In this document: positions 29,001 through 40,400 of the stretch, piece by piece
How the letters are laid out: every line of letters begins with the position of its first letter
Numbering within the stretch: the stretch's first letter is position 1
NCBI GenBank assembly: GCA_015039365.1
Contig: WION01000304.1
Location: forward strand, 1-62,574
Source of the DNA: Amanita rubescens
Taxonomy: Eukaryota > Basidiomycota > Agaricomycetes > Agaricales > Amanitaceae
Reading direction: 5' to 3'
DNA: 62,574 nt
Made by a program: the position numbers and the translations under genes
The notes under the pieces: generated by a model
The model's input: the letters and a program-made list of their open reading frames with translations, nothing else
What the model was told of the DNA's origin: nothing
The model's database searches: none

Positions 29001-31189
29001 AACCAATTCCACCAACCTTCTTTGGTGAATTATTTCATATGATGAATTCACTATGTCAAAAAAGTATCACATACATCCTATTTGTTTAATAGCTTGTAAA
29101 GAGGCTTTGAAAAGGAGAAATCCTTACTGTCTGTTGTTTGGGGCAAGATGTAATGTTTATAAGCAGACAGCAAGAAAATGTCACCTACTTGCTGTTATCA
29201 ATTCAATGAAATTTGTTGAGATTCTCTTTCACATAACAGCATGTCACCAACTTTCTGTTGTTCATTGAGTTCAAATATCTCATAATCTGCACAAATATCA
29301 ATGTTGCTTACTTTCTTTAAGCAGGTCACAGATGTTGTGTGAGGCAGTGTTGTATTACTTACTCCCTGTCCATGAGAGATCAGGTTGCCAGGTCTGCTTA
29401 CAATGATAGATTAACTCACTTTCTATTGATGCATCATAGGTCAAAATATCAAAAATCAAAATTGATTGATGTCACCACTCACTTCCTGTAGAGAGTCATG
29501 ACTTCTGATGACAAAGTTGGAAGCATTACTCACAAACTGTTGTCATGAGACAATAAATCAGACCAATGCTAGTTCAATGTCACTTACCAGCTGATATCAA
29601 CTTAACATCAGATTCTGCCCCCAAGAATATGATCAGAGCTAACCTGCACTTCACTCAGTTGTTCATTAGCCATCTAAAGTATAAGTAATCTTGTTTTCAT
29701 GTTAAGGCATTGCAGTGCTACTTACCTCCAGACAAACATATTGCAAGCATTTATCATTCCACATGAAGGCCACCTACCTCTGACCTGTCCACCTGTTGCC
29801 ATTTAACTTTCATATGTTTATGTGCAGTTTAACAACAATGCATACCCAGAAATGTGGAAATTTTGAAATAACTATGAGAATGACATCATTCCATGTCTCA
29901 TGTTCATGTTTCAGAACATGTCTGAGCCATGTCAATGTCAGTAAGTGGCATTTGAATGTGACCCTCACTGAAGTGCAGATTTAACTGAAAGGTCCAGATT
30001 ATTCATTTGTGTTGAAACAAATAGCTGATGCATGCTGTCATCATCTATTGCATTAGCAGTTTGCTGAGTTAATTCAGCACAATTCTTCTCTGGTAAATCC
30101 ATGTCTATGAAGCAACATTATTCCCATTTTTCAGGAGGAAATACTTGTTATCACCTTCTAATAGCACATATGCCTTGGGAGGATATTTGGCATTCAAAAC
30201 TTTAGGAAGATAAGTATTCTGAAAAGTGGTTTCAGCAATTTCCCTGGCTCTCTCCCACTTATCTTCATGATCATTTGCATCAGTCAAGTTGACAAATTCA
30301 CTGGCTATTTGACCATCAAATTTAGTGAATATAACCACCAAAGGAACTGTAAAGGAAATATTTGCTAGTCAGTACACTGGAGATTAGCACTTAGTAGATT
30401 TGGTGGCAATTTGGGCAATGGAAAGGTCAATAATCTGTCCAAAACCAACAAGATGAGATATGAATTCATTAGGATTTACCTCTGCCTGTCCCTTTATTAA
30501 AGAATTCAAGTTCTGCAGGTAGAATGGGACGAGGGCTGTCCATGGGTATACAGTACCTACAGGAAGCCAGGTTATTGCAGAGTTGGTCATGTAAAGGGAT
30601 AAAGCAAGATACCAAATTGCATGCAGCTGATTCTTCAGCTCAGCTTCTGCAGACTTCTTTTCAATGAACTTCCAAGCCATCTCCAATTCCACAGTTGAAC
30701 CAGATTCAAAACCCTTGGAGTCATGGAAGACAAAGTTGCTTCCAGGGTATGTAATTTGATGTTCAATATCATGCAGGCCTCTCTGTTATCATTGCATGTA
30801 TGATGTGAATGGGTATACAGTATATATACATTATTATCTGACTCACCTCAAGTGATGGCATCAAATGCATCATAGACCATTTAAGCTGATTACCTGCAAA
30901 TAACTCAGCATTCAAAGGAAGCACAAAACTGAGTCTGGCTTACCATACTTGTTGTATATGGAGGGCTTTGTCCCCATTGCTACACCACAAACCTTCTCAA
31001 GGATGGTTGTCTTGCCTGCATTAGCCCTCCCAATGACAAGGATGCAAAAGTGTGGGCACAGATAATGTTCCTTGAGCATTTGAATATGTGTCTCAACTGG
31101 ATCTGATGATACACATCAGTCAAGAATTCACAATGCTGAGACACATAAGTTAGCCCACTCAAAGAAGGTGCACCAGTGGTAGCTGCCAT
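23035..31189 (-). CDS. P-loop GTPase-domain protein with about 88 one- or two-codon exons
   Basis: The 5' exons encode a G domain: 31174-31189, 30944-31102 (G1 GRANAGKTT), 30847-30893, 30613-30782 (G3 region FHDSKGFESGS), 30480-30556, 30155-30346 (G4-like FTKFDG), 29969-30104, then a 7-nt exon (29778-29784) and a 30-nt exon (29644-29673, MANEQLSEVQ). About 88 exons of 3 or 6 nt follow between 29.59 and 23.94 kb. The 3' exons are 23704-23760 (HGLSSMFGDMQEPDNFALK), 23390-23480 and 23035-23225, ending at a TAA. Phases agree at every larger junction: 16 nt ends phase 1, 136 nt ends phase 2, and the 7-nt exon restores phase 0 for the whole array and the first 3' exon. Predicted protein is about 485 aa: GTPase, coiled-coil-like middle, helical C-terminus. 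The family is common in agarics and its role is unknown. The locus is AT-rich and almost CpG-free. Transcription is not shown. Confidence 0.8.
23945..29586 (-). repeat. Array of intron-plus-codon units (about 65 bp each, about 88 units)
   Basis: On the minus strand a unit reads GTGAGTGACATTGCAC...CTTTTCCTATGACCAACAG plus a codon, then the next GTGAGT. The usual unit is 62 nt of intron and 3 nt of exon. Codon positions include 24086-24088 TCT, 24599-24601 GAA, 25108-25110 AAA, 26767-26769 CTT, 27533-27535 CTG, 28895-28897 ATG and 29359-29361 GGA. Five units carry 6 nt (CAATAT twice near 26.23 and 26.31 kb; CAATCT near 26.37, 28.37 and 28.43 kb). From about 24.08 to 28.7 kb the units are nearly identical; from 28.7 to 29.6 kb intron sequences have diverged but the AG-codon-GT arrangement persists. 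Donors are mostly GTGAGT, with GTAAGT, GTATGT and two GC donors (near 28.30 and 28.50 kb). Confidence 0.88.
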
Positions 31190-31506
31190 GACTTTAGGAT
31201 CAAAATCAGATTGTTTGACTGAGAGGGCAGTGAAAATGAAATGCTCACCAGAGACAACCTTGGAAAAAGTAGTGATAGCCAAAGTAGTGTGTAAATCAAT
31301 GTGTGTCAGAGAGTCAAAGTCCTTGGCAGAGGTGATGGGTGATGTGCTTCAAGGCTCTGGATTAGGAGACCAGCAGGAAATAGTGGTGAGTTCGATGACG
31401 TGGCTTGACCAAGTTGACCTACTAGTAGTATGTCATAATGTGGTGTAGCAAGTTGAGATAAAAGAGATACCCGATCTGAGCTGGTTAGTTGAAACGATGC
31501 GTTTGG
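31190..31506. other. Upstream region of the GTPase gene
   Basis: Composition shifts back from CpG-free to host-like at about 31380. The minus-strand frame is open upstream of the proposed start at 31189 to about 31282, so a longer N-terminus is possible. No promoter element is recognised. Confidence 0.4.
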
Positions 31507-31920
31507 TCAAGATTTGGCAGCGCGCAAAGCAATTGGCACGGGTACAAGCGAAATCGAGTGGTACGTCTGGTCAAAGGGCAGAGTGAGAGCACCGTCCCAA
31601 GATAAGCTCACGAGGCAGCACTGACCCCCAGGAACCAGGTTACTCTCAGGCCTAATTGTACGTATTTGGATAACTTCTTCTGGCACCACTGTAAGTGTAA
31701 CGCAACGATATGGTCGCGCTTACCAAGCACGTATGACGTCAGACATTTTGGAACCACTCCATCAAGCAAACCACTGGACCCCTCCCGAACTTTCTCCTGC
31801 CATCACAATCCACTCATCATGATCCCCCATGAATACAGGAAACCCGCAGGGTATGTTAATACGGCAATGATCATGCGGCGCTGCAGCGGCGGTTTCCATT
31901 GCAGTAGTAAGGGAAGCCAT
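31507..31920 (-). CDS. Hypothetical gene or exon pair
   Basis: A terminal exon is plausible at 31507-31692: a good acceptor (TTACACTTACAG) is followed by VVPEEVIQIRTIRPESNL and a stop after RAAKS. Upstream, a frame starting at 31920 (MASLTTAMETAAAAPHDHC) uses host-like codons but stops at about 31762, and I could not join the two in phase. No domain is recognised; it may be a decayed gene. Confidence 0.3.
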
Positions 31921-34900
31921 GGTTCAATACGGTGACTGGGCAAGGACTGCATGAGGACAGCTTCACTGGTGGGTGTCATCTGTTCAGACTGTTCTCCGTC
32001 TTTTTTCCTCTTCAGTACCTCCCCAGAGTCCCCACCCCCGCCTACACCACACAACCCTCTATTCAGACACCTCTCAACGCGTGTAGAGTTGAGATAGATT
32101 TGGCGATCTGTTGAGACGAAGGAGCAGGCGCGACATCACACGGTTCACGCGCTTGAGCACCGAATCGCTTATCCCCTCATATGCAGCATCTATCGCGTTT
32201 TAGAGGAAGATAATGTGTACGTGGGGAAAGACTATGAAGCACCAATTGAGGCGACGAGGCTGCATTGTCTTGGGTGGCGCTATGCAGACTCGTGTTCAAC
32301 ATGGGAAGCAAGAGCTGTGGAGTCGACCGGGAGCTTGGCAACATAGTGATCATCGTTGCTCTGTGCTTTAATAACGCTCACCTGAGGACCAGATAGTTCA
32401 AACACATCAACAACACGGCACGTAACGCCCTATGCATTCGACGCTGGATTCTGTGCATACCAAAAAAAGGCCGGAAGGAAACATTACGCTATTCTTCCTC
32501 TCATTACGGGCGATTCAAAGTCGCTCCTCCATCGCTCTTATGATGTACATCAGGATTAACAGTGATAGCGGCATTTGCCACTAGTCACGACACGCGTCAT
32601 TCAACGTTTGGGACCCGCCGGACAGAGCGCGAACACGGACACCTTACGATACCGCACCAATGCTAATCAAATCGCTTGTTTGCAACCCCAGTACAGGAGA
32701 CGAAACCATGGGCTCAGGCTGCTCAGGGTGCTAGTATTATACGCGTCAATCTATTCAGCATGCCTGTCGGTATCGGCATCACGATCATCTTGTTCTCATA
32801 TTCTATCCCTGCATACTACTTTTGTGGTGGCAGTTTCCCTGTTAGGGTGGTTTCTTCTGAAGTCCCTTAATACAGGGAGACGAGTGCGTCATTGTCATAC
32901 TTTGCTCATCTGTTTCTCAGCATGCCAATATTTGCACAGGCGGCAAATCTTGTTACTTTTAATTTAGTCCACGTTCACACCATCTCGCGCAAGGGAAGGA
33001 AACGAGGATGACAGGAGATCGCGCGGCCTTCGCGGGAAATGAGAATTCTATTACGAAGGTTCTAATATACGAAGAGGTTCAATGATCGGACTCTTTCTAG
33101 CCAAGGCCTTCACCGAGTCTGTAGTACCGTGCGTGATAGAAACTAAGAAACATATATCAAGTGGCGTGCGGCGTCGTAGGAATGCGATATATAAGATGCC
33201 TGACGTTCACTTGGAGTCTGAAGTGTTCGATGGTTGTCTCTGCGACCTCGCATCGAAATTCACTTCTCGTCAACCTTGGGGTTCGGCACTACCCAGTTTG
33301 CGTCGATGATATGTCCCTCTGTCAGGACTCTGGGGAGAGATACATGGGAATAGCCTAACTCTCACTATAGAAGCGGTCTATAGAAGCGGTGGAAGGGGCT
33401 GGAGTAGCGGGACAGGAGAAGTTGGAGGGAAAGGATAGTACGACAGTGAACTGTGAGAAGTACAAATTTTCCGCGAGTTTTTTGAGCTTCCGGTACCGAA
33501 TAGTTCAACATTTTAGCTTTGTCGCGAAACAAGTCGAGTAGCTTTGTCGCGGGCCAAGTCGAGTATCTGTGCCGTTTTTGCAAATCCGTCCCAGCGTTTT
33601 TCGTCTCTTCGAGTGTCATCCACTCCAATGCCGTCGCAATGCGCCTACCAAACTGCGCGTCTCCCATACAACTCGAGATCCACAGCAAGAATACGTATGT
33701 GTGTCAGTTTTTCGCCGTGTAATGTTAATTGTTTCGCTACAGGGAGCAACGGGCCATTGCAACTTTGAAAGTTCGAGTCTCAGATGTGTTTTTTAGATAT
33801 GTTGCTTCCATTTCGTGTAACGTTTTTTTTCTTTATTACTCCGAATGCTGCACGCTCAGCAGGGGCAGAGCCTTCAGCAGGCGAGGAGGCAAGTTATGAG
33901 GGTGAGGCATTGATACCCAGTTAAGATGGTCCAGAGGGTTGAGGCGAGGTAGTCTATTCGTTCAGGTGGTTTTCGGGTCGAGGTGGTGAAGTGGGAATGG
34001 TAGGAACGAATGATTTGGGCGGTGGATAATCAGCCACGGGGCATCGGCAGTGACTGTGCATCAAGATCAGGTTTCATAACTAGACCAGACGACGCAGACA
34101 CTGACCAGACAGTTTTTTACTTTGGAGGAGGAGAACGGGGACCCAGAGTTTTCTTGAGATCGTGAATGGAGGCTTGCGATGTTGGTGGTGCCTGTGCTTG
34201 TGGTCGGAGAGGTAATGGCGGTGGCGGCATGGTGGCCCCATGAAGTGTATATGGGACGTATGAAGCTGAACTAGTTGGGCGAAGTGGGAAGGGCGATATC
34301 AAGATCGATGGGAAGAAGAGTCTGCCGTTAAGGGATGAGGATAGGAGTGAGAGGATGGATGTGCAGTGGCGGTGGATCCGGTTTGGTGTGTGTGGCAGAG
34401 AGGCTTAGCATGTGCGTTGTCGTCTCGTCTCGCATTTTTAAAAAGGAGTATATATGCGTGCATTCTGACCGTGAAACGATGCATTGTTTGAAGAAACGTA
34501 AGATTCAGGTGCATACCCCTCCCGTCGCACTAAAATCTGCGCCGAACACTATCCCGTATTGGCGGCGACATTCTTCTCGAAGCTATGGAGCTCTCTCTCG
34601 AACGATTCGTTGGCAAGGCGAGCGATGCTTCTTGCTATGGCCAGTAGAGTCAGGCGGGGGGGTTGTTTGAAGTAGCGGACGCGATGTGTTGCAGACTAGG
34701 TGTGGACTATATCTTGATATCCAACAGATGTTGGGTGCCTTGCGGTCATCAAAGATAACTAGATAACTGCTCAGTGGAAGCTTCACGAAAAGCACGCATA
34801 CACACCCAATCTTAGCCTGACGCTTCCTTCGCTCCGTGAACTGGAGACCCTTTGTAACTAGGTCCTGCGTAGTATGAGGTGCACGTTCGCGCAGCTGTCC

Positions 34901-35960
34901 GCAGTTACCCTACTTGAAGGTTTGGCCTTTGCGCAGGTGTATAGGAACGACGACCGCATTGGCCCAGGTCCTGGCGACGTTGGGGATGGTGTACCACAGT
35001 CTATTTGAGTAAGACTAGAGAGTGGATGGAGCGGCGAAACACCGGTAGTAATGTGCAGGGCCCTGCTACAAGCCGTCGTGCCCCAGCTCCAGGGCCCTCG
35101 AAGTCGCTGAACGGCTCTGTAGGGCTCGGCTTGCGCAGAGGAAGCCAAGAGCCGGGCCATCCAGCCGCGGCTTTCCGAGGGGTTGTCGAGTGGGAGGGGG
35201 TGTTTGGGCAGGTGGTGAGGATGGTGGTTAGAAGGGATTGGCGGTGGATGAGGGTGAGCCGGGCCTTCGTTCGGATGGTTTCTACGTTACGCTGAAACTG
35301 ACGCCCCCGCGTTTGTAGCACTAGTGGTTCCAGATCCAGCCTTTAAGTTGGGAGAGGTGAGAGTGAAGGAAGGAGGTCGAGGAGGTTGGGGGACGATATA
35401 CTCTATGTAGCTGGACAGATGCGGTGGAGAACCAGCAATTGAATCATGCATCAATTCCTTGGATTCTAGAGACGAGCTTCGAGGACAGAATTTCGGCAGG
35501 ACTTGATACGGAAGCGAAAAAATTCGTAGCTGATGCTGGGATGTTGGCTAGTATCAGGGGAGCCGGATGTCGCCCTTTGCATGGCCCACTTGTTCGATGA
35601 CTGTGTTATGAGCGGCTGGGATCGCCATGAGCAAGAGCAATACTTACAGGAAACACGAAGTTGCGCATTGGAAGCTGAAATCTCGCTGGTTACATCGTGT
35701 CCAAAGCGGTAACTTACTATTCTTGGAACTCAACGCCTGGGAAGTAAGCGTCCCATCACCGTTGGGTCTTTTTACGCGATCATCGTTTACATCTATGATG
35801 AAGTATATTTTTGAAGGCTTAGAGATGTAACTGTTGCGCTGTATTATTCTGCGCTACTGGCGTACATGGCTATGGATTACATTGAAAAATGGGGCGGGAG
35901 TACTAATGCCCCTATTTGAAGTCTAAGTGACGTCACAGTACTTCAGTCACAACTCATTTT
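31921..35960. other. Gene-poor region
   Basis: Several open stretches could be exons, but none forms a supported gene. 32676-32870 (+) contains a hydrophobic run (FSMPVGIGITIILFSYSIPA). 33365-33688 (-) reads like real protein (RRIATALEWMTLEETKNAG). 34117-34302 (-) is Pro-rich. 34858-35321 (-) has two overlapping frames. A 26-bp tandem duplication containing AGCTTTGTCGCG lies at about 33515-33565. Composition is host-like; decayed genes or fast-evolving exons are equally possible. Confidence 0.4.
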
Positions 35961-35978
35961 TTGTTTCAGTCAGTAGAG

Positions 35979-36497
35979 ATGCCTCGTCGGAATCGAAAAC
36001 GCAATTCAAAGGCAAAACGAGCTCGGCGTACTACTCGCGGGGATACTCACTCGAATCATTTGCACACTGTTCAGTCAGGGAATGCCAGTGAAGTCCGTGG
36101 TGCCGTTGCCATGTCTCTAGGAAACAACAGCCCCGTCACCAGTTCTCGTGCCAGTTCTCCCGAGTCGTCCGCCCATGCATCGCCTATCTATAGTCTCCCT
36201 CCAGAGCTCCTCTGCGAAATATTTATTCTTGCCCTGCCCACTGACGAGGAGGTTCGCGAGAGGCCGCAAATTTACCCTGACCCGGCGTTAACACATCCTT
36301 TCATATTCTGTGCAGTTTGTTCACTCTGGCGGTCTCTTGCTTTTTCCACACCGCAACTCTGGCAGCGGGTGTTTATCTATGTCTCACCCCTGGGCCCAGG
36401 AGGCCCACGCCGGGCTCAAATAGACCCTGCCATTCAGTGGATCAGGCGGGCTTGCTCGCTGCCTATAACAATACACGCGATAGAGCGTGATTTTTGA
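35979..36497 (+). CDS. F-box protein, truncated
   Basis: F-box proteins present substrates to SCF ubiquitin ligases by binding Skp1. After a basic, low-complexity N-terminus (RRNRKRNSKAKRARR, about residues 1-70 of the frame) comes the agaric-type F-box: IYSLPPELLCEIFILALP, then PFIFCAVCSLWRSLAFSTPQ and LWQRVFI. The frame ends at 172 aa from the ATG at 35979 (178 from 35961), whereas members of this family usually run to 450 aa or more with leucine-rich repeats. Following sequence in a shifted frame stays weakly protein-like for about 100 bp and then has stops, so the gene is probably truncated. It has no introns. Confidence 0.7.
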   Translation: MPRRNRKRNSKAKRARRTTRGDTHSNHLHTVQSGNASEVRGAVAMSLGNNSPVTSSRASSPESSAHASPIYSLPPELLCEIFILALPTDEEVRERPQIYPDPALTHPFIFCAVCSLWRSLAFSTPQLWQRVFIYVSPLGPGGPRRAQIDPAIQWIRRACSLPITIHAIERDF

Positions 36498-37427
36498 TGC
36501 GAGGGATCTTTAGCTCCCACTGTTGTATCACTTCTCGATGGAGAACTTGAGTGGACTACCATTGTACGCTAGCTTGAGGAGCAGAGGGACGATAGGGGAG
36601 CCGGGAGAGGTGACGAGAGTACTGAGCCACGTCGGATCTTCTGGTACTTGCAACGCGTCACTATTCATGTTTAGTTTCACACTAGGTTCCTGTAACCTTA
36701 AGTAACGTAACTTGAGCGAAAAAAAAGACAACGAAAAAAGCACTACTCACCACACTCCTCGACTTTTCCTGCTCTTTTTCAACGTCCAATCCAACTACGT
36801 TGGCAAAAGTGAGCGAGATTCCCAAGTTCTATTGCCATCGTCAGCGTGAGAGGATGCCCCGTTCACAGCAAAGCGGACAGATATGGCGTTCATCCACCCA
36901 GTCAGGGAGTATGGATTTTTGACACGGGCGCGATGCGAAAGAAAGGTTGCGACCCACAACGAGTCGGTCTGTATCTGGACCATAAGATGGACTACTGGAT
37001 TTGAATTTTGCCAGCAGCCAAGGAGAGATCCAAGCGTACCGTGCGTTGGACGAGCGGCTATGGAGTACGGGTGACCCTCTGTTGGCAGCAGAGAGAGGTT
37101 CCATTCGGATGGGTCCGTGAGGGAAGGAGGAAAGTCGAAGTTGCGGTAGGGAGCTCGAGAAGATAACCGATGCGGTAGAGTTGAAAAGCCTGGAACTACT
37201 AGACTCTCACCGTCGAGCTGCAACCGGTTTGTTTCGTTTTGACGTAGTAGTTAGTGTATATATACAGCCCTGTACTACGAGACTGGGGAGTCAGTCTTGC
37301 GATAATCTTGTACATAGTACACTCTACCACTATGAATCTCATCCTCCTTTCCTCTCCCTTCGTCATCACCCGTGGTGACCTTGAGATAGTGTGGAACGTA
37401 CTATTTTAAGCCAAAAATCCTGATGAC
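36498..37427. other. Intergenic region
   Basis: Apart from the eroded F-box continuation near 36.5 kb, no coding frame is supported. The 36795-37223 minus frame is not protein-like. It holds the terminator side of the NACHT-WD40 gene. Confidence 0.4.
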
Positions 37428-40400
37428 CTATGGTGTATAACAGTGAACCCAACCAAGACCTATCATGGCCTGACAAAAGTCAACAGTGGCAAATCCAGAA
37501 CGAGAAATGATGAGGATGTTGAAAGGTGAAAGCAATCCAACTTCTTGTGGCACCCACATAAGGCAGTTTTGCCCCTGAGAAGAAATAATCCAATTTCTGT
37601 TTGTCAGATTCCAAGGAAAGTACTGATAACAAATCATCAGCACATCCCACTTGCAGACTTGTCATCAGAGCTCACAATCTGCATCCCATCACTCAAAAAC
37701 GCGACCGAATTGACCCGCTCGGTGTGGCCCTTCAGCTCCTTCAGCTCCACACCTGTCGACGCATCCCACACTCGCACAGAGTTGTCATACGAGCCAGACA
37801 CAATCCGCGTCCCATCGCTCGAAAACGCGACCGAAAAGACCAACTCGGTGTGGCCCTTCAGCTCCTTCAGCTTCACACCTGTCGACGCATCCCACACCCG
37901 CACAGACTTGTCATCCGAGCCAGACACAATCCGCGTCCCATCGCTCGAAAACGCGACCGAATTGACCCACCCGGTGCGGCCCTTCAGCTCCTTCAGCTCC
38001 ACACCTGTCGACGCATCCCACACCCGCACAGACTTGTCATCCGAGCCAGACACAATCCGCGTCCCATCGCTCGAAAACGCGACCGAAATGACCCACCCAG
38101 TGTGGCCCTTCAGCTCCTTCAGCTCCACACCTGTCGACGCATCCCACACCCGCACAGAGTTGTCATACGAGCCAGACACAATCCGCGTCCCATCGCTCGA
38201 AAACGCGACCGAAATTGACCGACCCGGTGTGGCCCTTCAGCTCCTTCAGCTCCACACCTGTCGACGCATCACACACCCGCACAGAGCTTGTCAGACGAGC
38301 CAGACACAATCCGCGTCCCATCGCTCGAAAACGCGACCGAATTGACCCGACTCGGTGTGGCCCTTCAGCTCCTTCAACTCCACACCTGTCGACGCATCCC
38401 ACACCCGCACAGACTTGTCAGACGAGCCAGACACAATCCGCGTCCCATCGCTCGAAAACGCGACCGAATTTGACCGACCCGGTGTGGCCCTTCAGCTCCT
38501 TCAGCTCCACACCTGTCGACGCATCCCACACCCGCACAGACTTGTCAGCCGAGCCAGACACAATCCGCGTCCCATCGCTCGAAAACGCGACCGATTTGAC
38601 CGACCCGGTGTGGCCCTTCAGCTCCTTCAGCTCCACACCTGTCGACGCATCCCACACCCGCACAGACTTGTCATCCGAGCCAGACACAATCCGCGTCCCA
38701 TCGCTCGAAAACGCGACCGAATTGACCGACCCGGTGTGGCCCTTTCAGCTCCTTCAACTCCACACCTGTCGACGCATCCCACACCCGCACAGACTTGTCA
38801 TACGAGCCAGACACAATCCGCGTCCCATCGCTCGAAAACGCGACCGAATGACCCGACCCGGTGTGGCCTTTCAGCTCCTTCAGCTCCACACCTGTCGACG
38901 CATCCCACACCCGCACAGACTTGTCAAACGAGCCAGACACAATCCGCGTCCCATCGCTCGAAAACGCGACCGAAAAGACCCACCCGGTGTGGCCCTTCAG
39001 CTCCTTCAGCTCCACACCTGTCGACGCATCCCACACCCGCACAGACTTGTCAATACGAGCCAGACACAATCCGCGTCCCATCGCTCGAAAACGCGACCGA
39101 AAAGACCGACTCGGTGTGGCCCTTCAGCTCCTTCAATTCCACACCTGTCGACGCATCCCACACCCGCACAGACTTGTCATCCGAGCCAGACACAATCCGC
39201 GTCCCATCGCTCGAAAACGCGACCGAAAAGACCGACTCGGTGTGGCCCTTCAGCTCCTTCAGCTCCACATCTGTCGACGTATCCCACACCCGCACAGAGT
39301 TGTCAGACGAGCCAGACACAATCCGCGTCCCATCGCTCGAAAACGCGACCGAATTGACCTTCCCGGTGTGGCCCTTCAGCTCCTTCAGCTCCACACCTGT
39401 CGACGCATCCCACACCCGCACAGACTTGTCATCCGAGCCAGACACAATCCGCGTCCCATCGCTCGAAAACGCGACCGATCTGACCCAGTTGGTGTGGCCC
39501 TTCAGCTCCTTCAGCTCCACACCTGTCGACGCATCCCACACCCACACAGAGCCGTCATCCGAGCCAGACACAATCCGCGTGCTGTCCCCTGAAAATGCAA
39601 CAGCCAAGATTATTCCCCCAGCTGGTACCGTCATCAATGGCAAATCAATACTACTGCCTTTGGTATGCGTAAAGACAGGGATGCGAGTGAATTGGTTTTT
39701 CCACTTCCGAGAGAGACTAGTTTCCCGCAACCATGTTGCCAACGCCGAGATGTACAGATGCGGTGTCGAATCGGCAGCCGGGCTCCCAGCAAAATAGGTA
39801 GCAAAATTGGCAGCTTCACGAAGGTCACGTGCCAATTCCGAATAACTGTTCCCGCACTGACCGACACCGTTAGTTCTTGCAGGACAACTCAAGCCTTGCA
39901 ATCCATACCTTCAATACCCACTGACGTGCATGCTGAAGCATTGGGGTACACTGATTGCATAATCCAAGTAAATTCATACCCTCGATCCAGAACAGGACAC
40001 GAATTTGGAGGAACTCCGAAATGCAGCAACGAAGATTATCAGTATTGATCGCTGACTGGGGTGACGGCAAGTGGTGAGTCCAGTGGCGAGATGAGTACCT
40101 AAGAACATCATTGATGTTCTGGTCAACATGCTTAGACAGCGCAGCGGCGTTGTCGCGGTCGAACAGGAAGGATGAAGTTATATCACCCATGTTGAATCGC
40201 AAACCGGACTTCATGACGCCGAAGCAAGATTCACCAAGAAGATTGTGGTGGGCTGGTTCGTTACACGAAAACGAAAAGTTCTTCTCACCAACGCTGAAGT
40301 TTGACCGGGCTGGATCAAAAATGAAGTCGGGGAACGAGGCATGGTACCAAAAAACCCGATCGCCTTGGGTATATAGCACGGCATGGAGATTGTCCAGAAC

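Noticed and set aside
37545..39797. Long plus-strand Arg/Pro/His-rich ORFs opposite the WD40 repeats
   Set aside because: They are the antisense of a 126-bp in-frame repeat (a multiple of three), which keeps all frames open; the minus strand has true WD40 and NACHT motifs.
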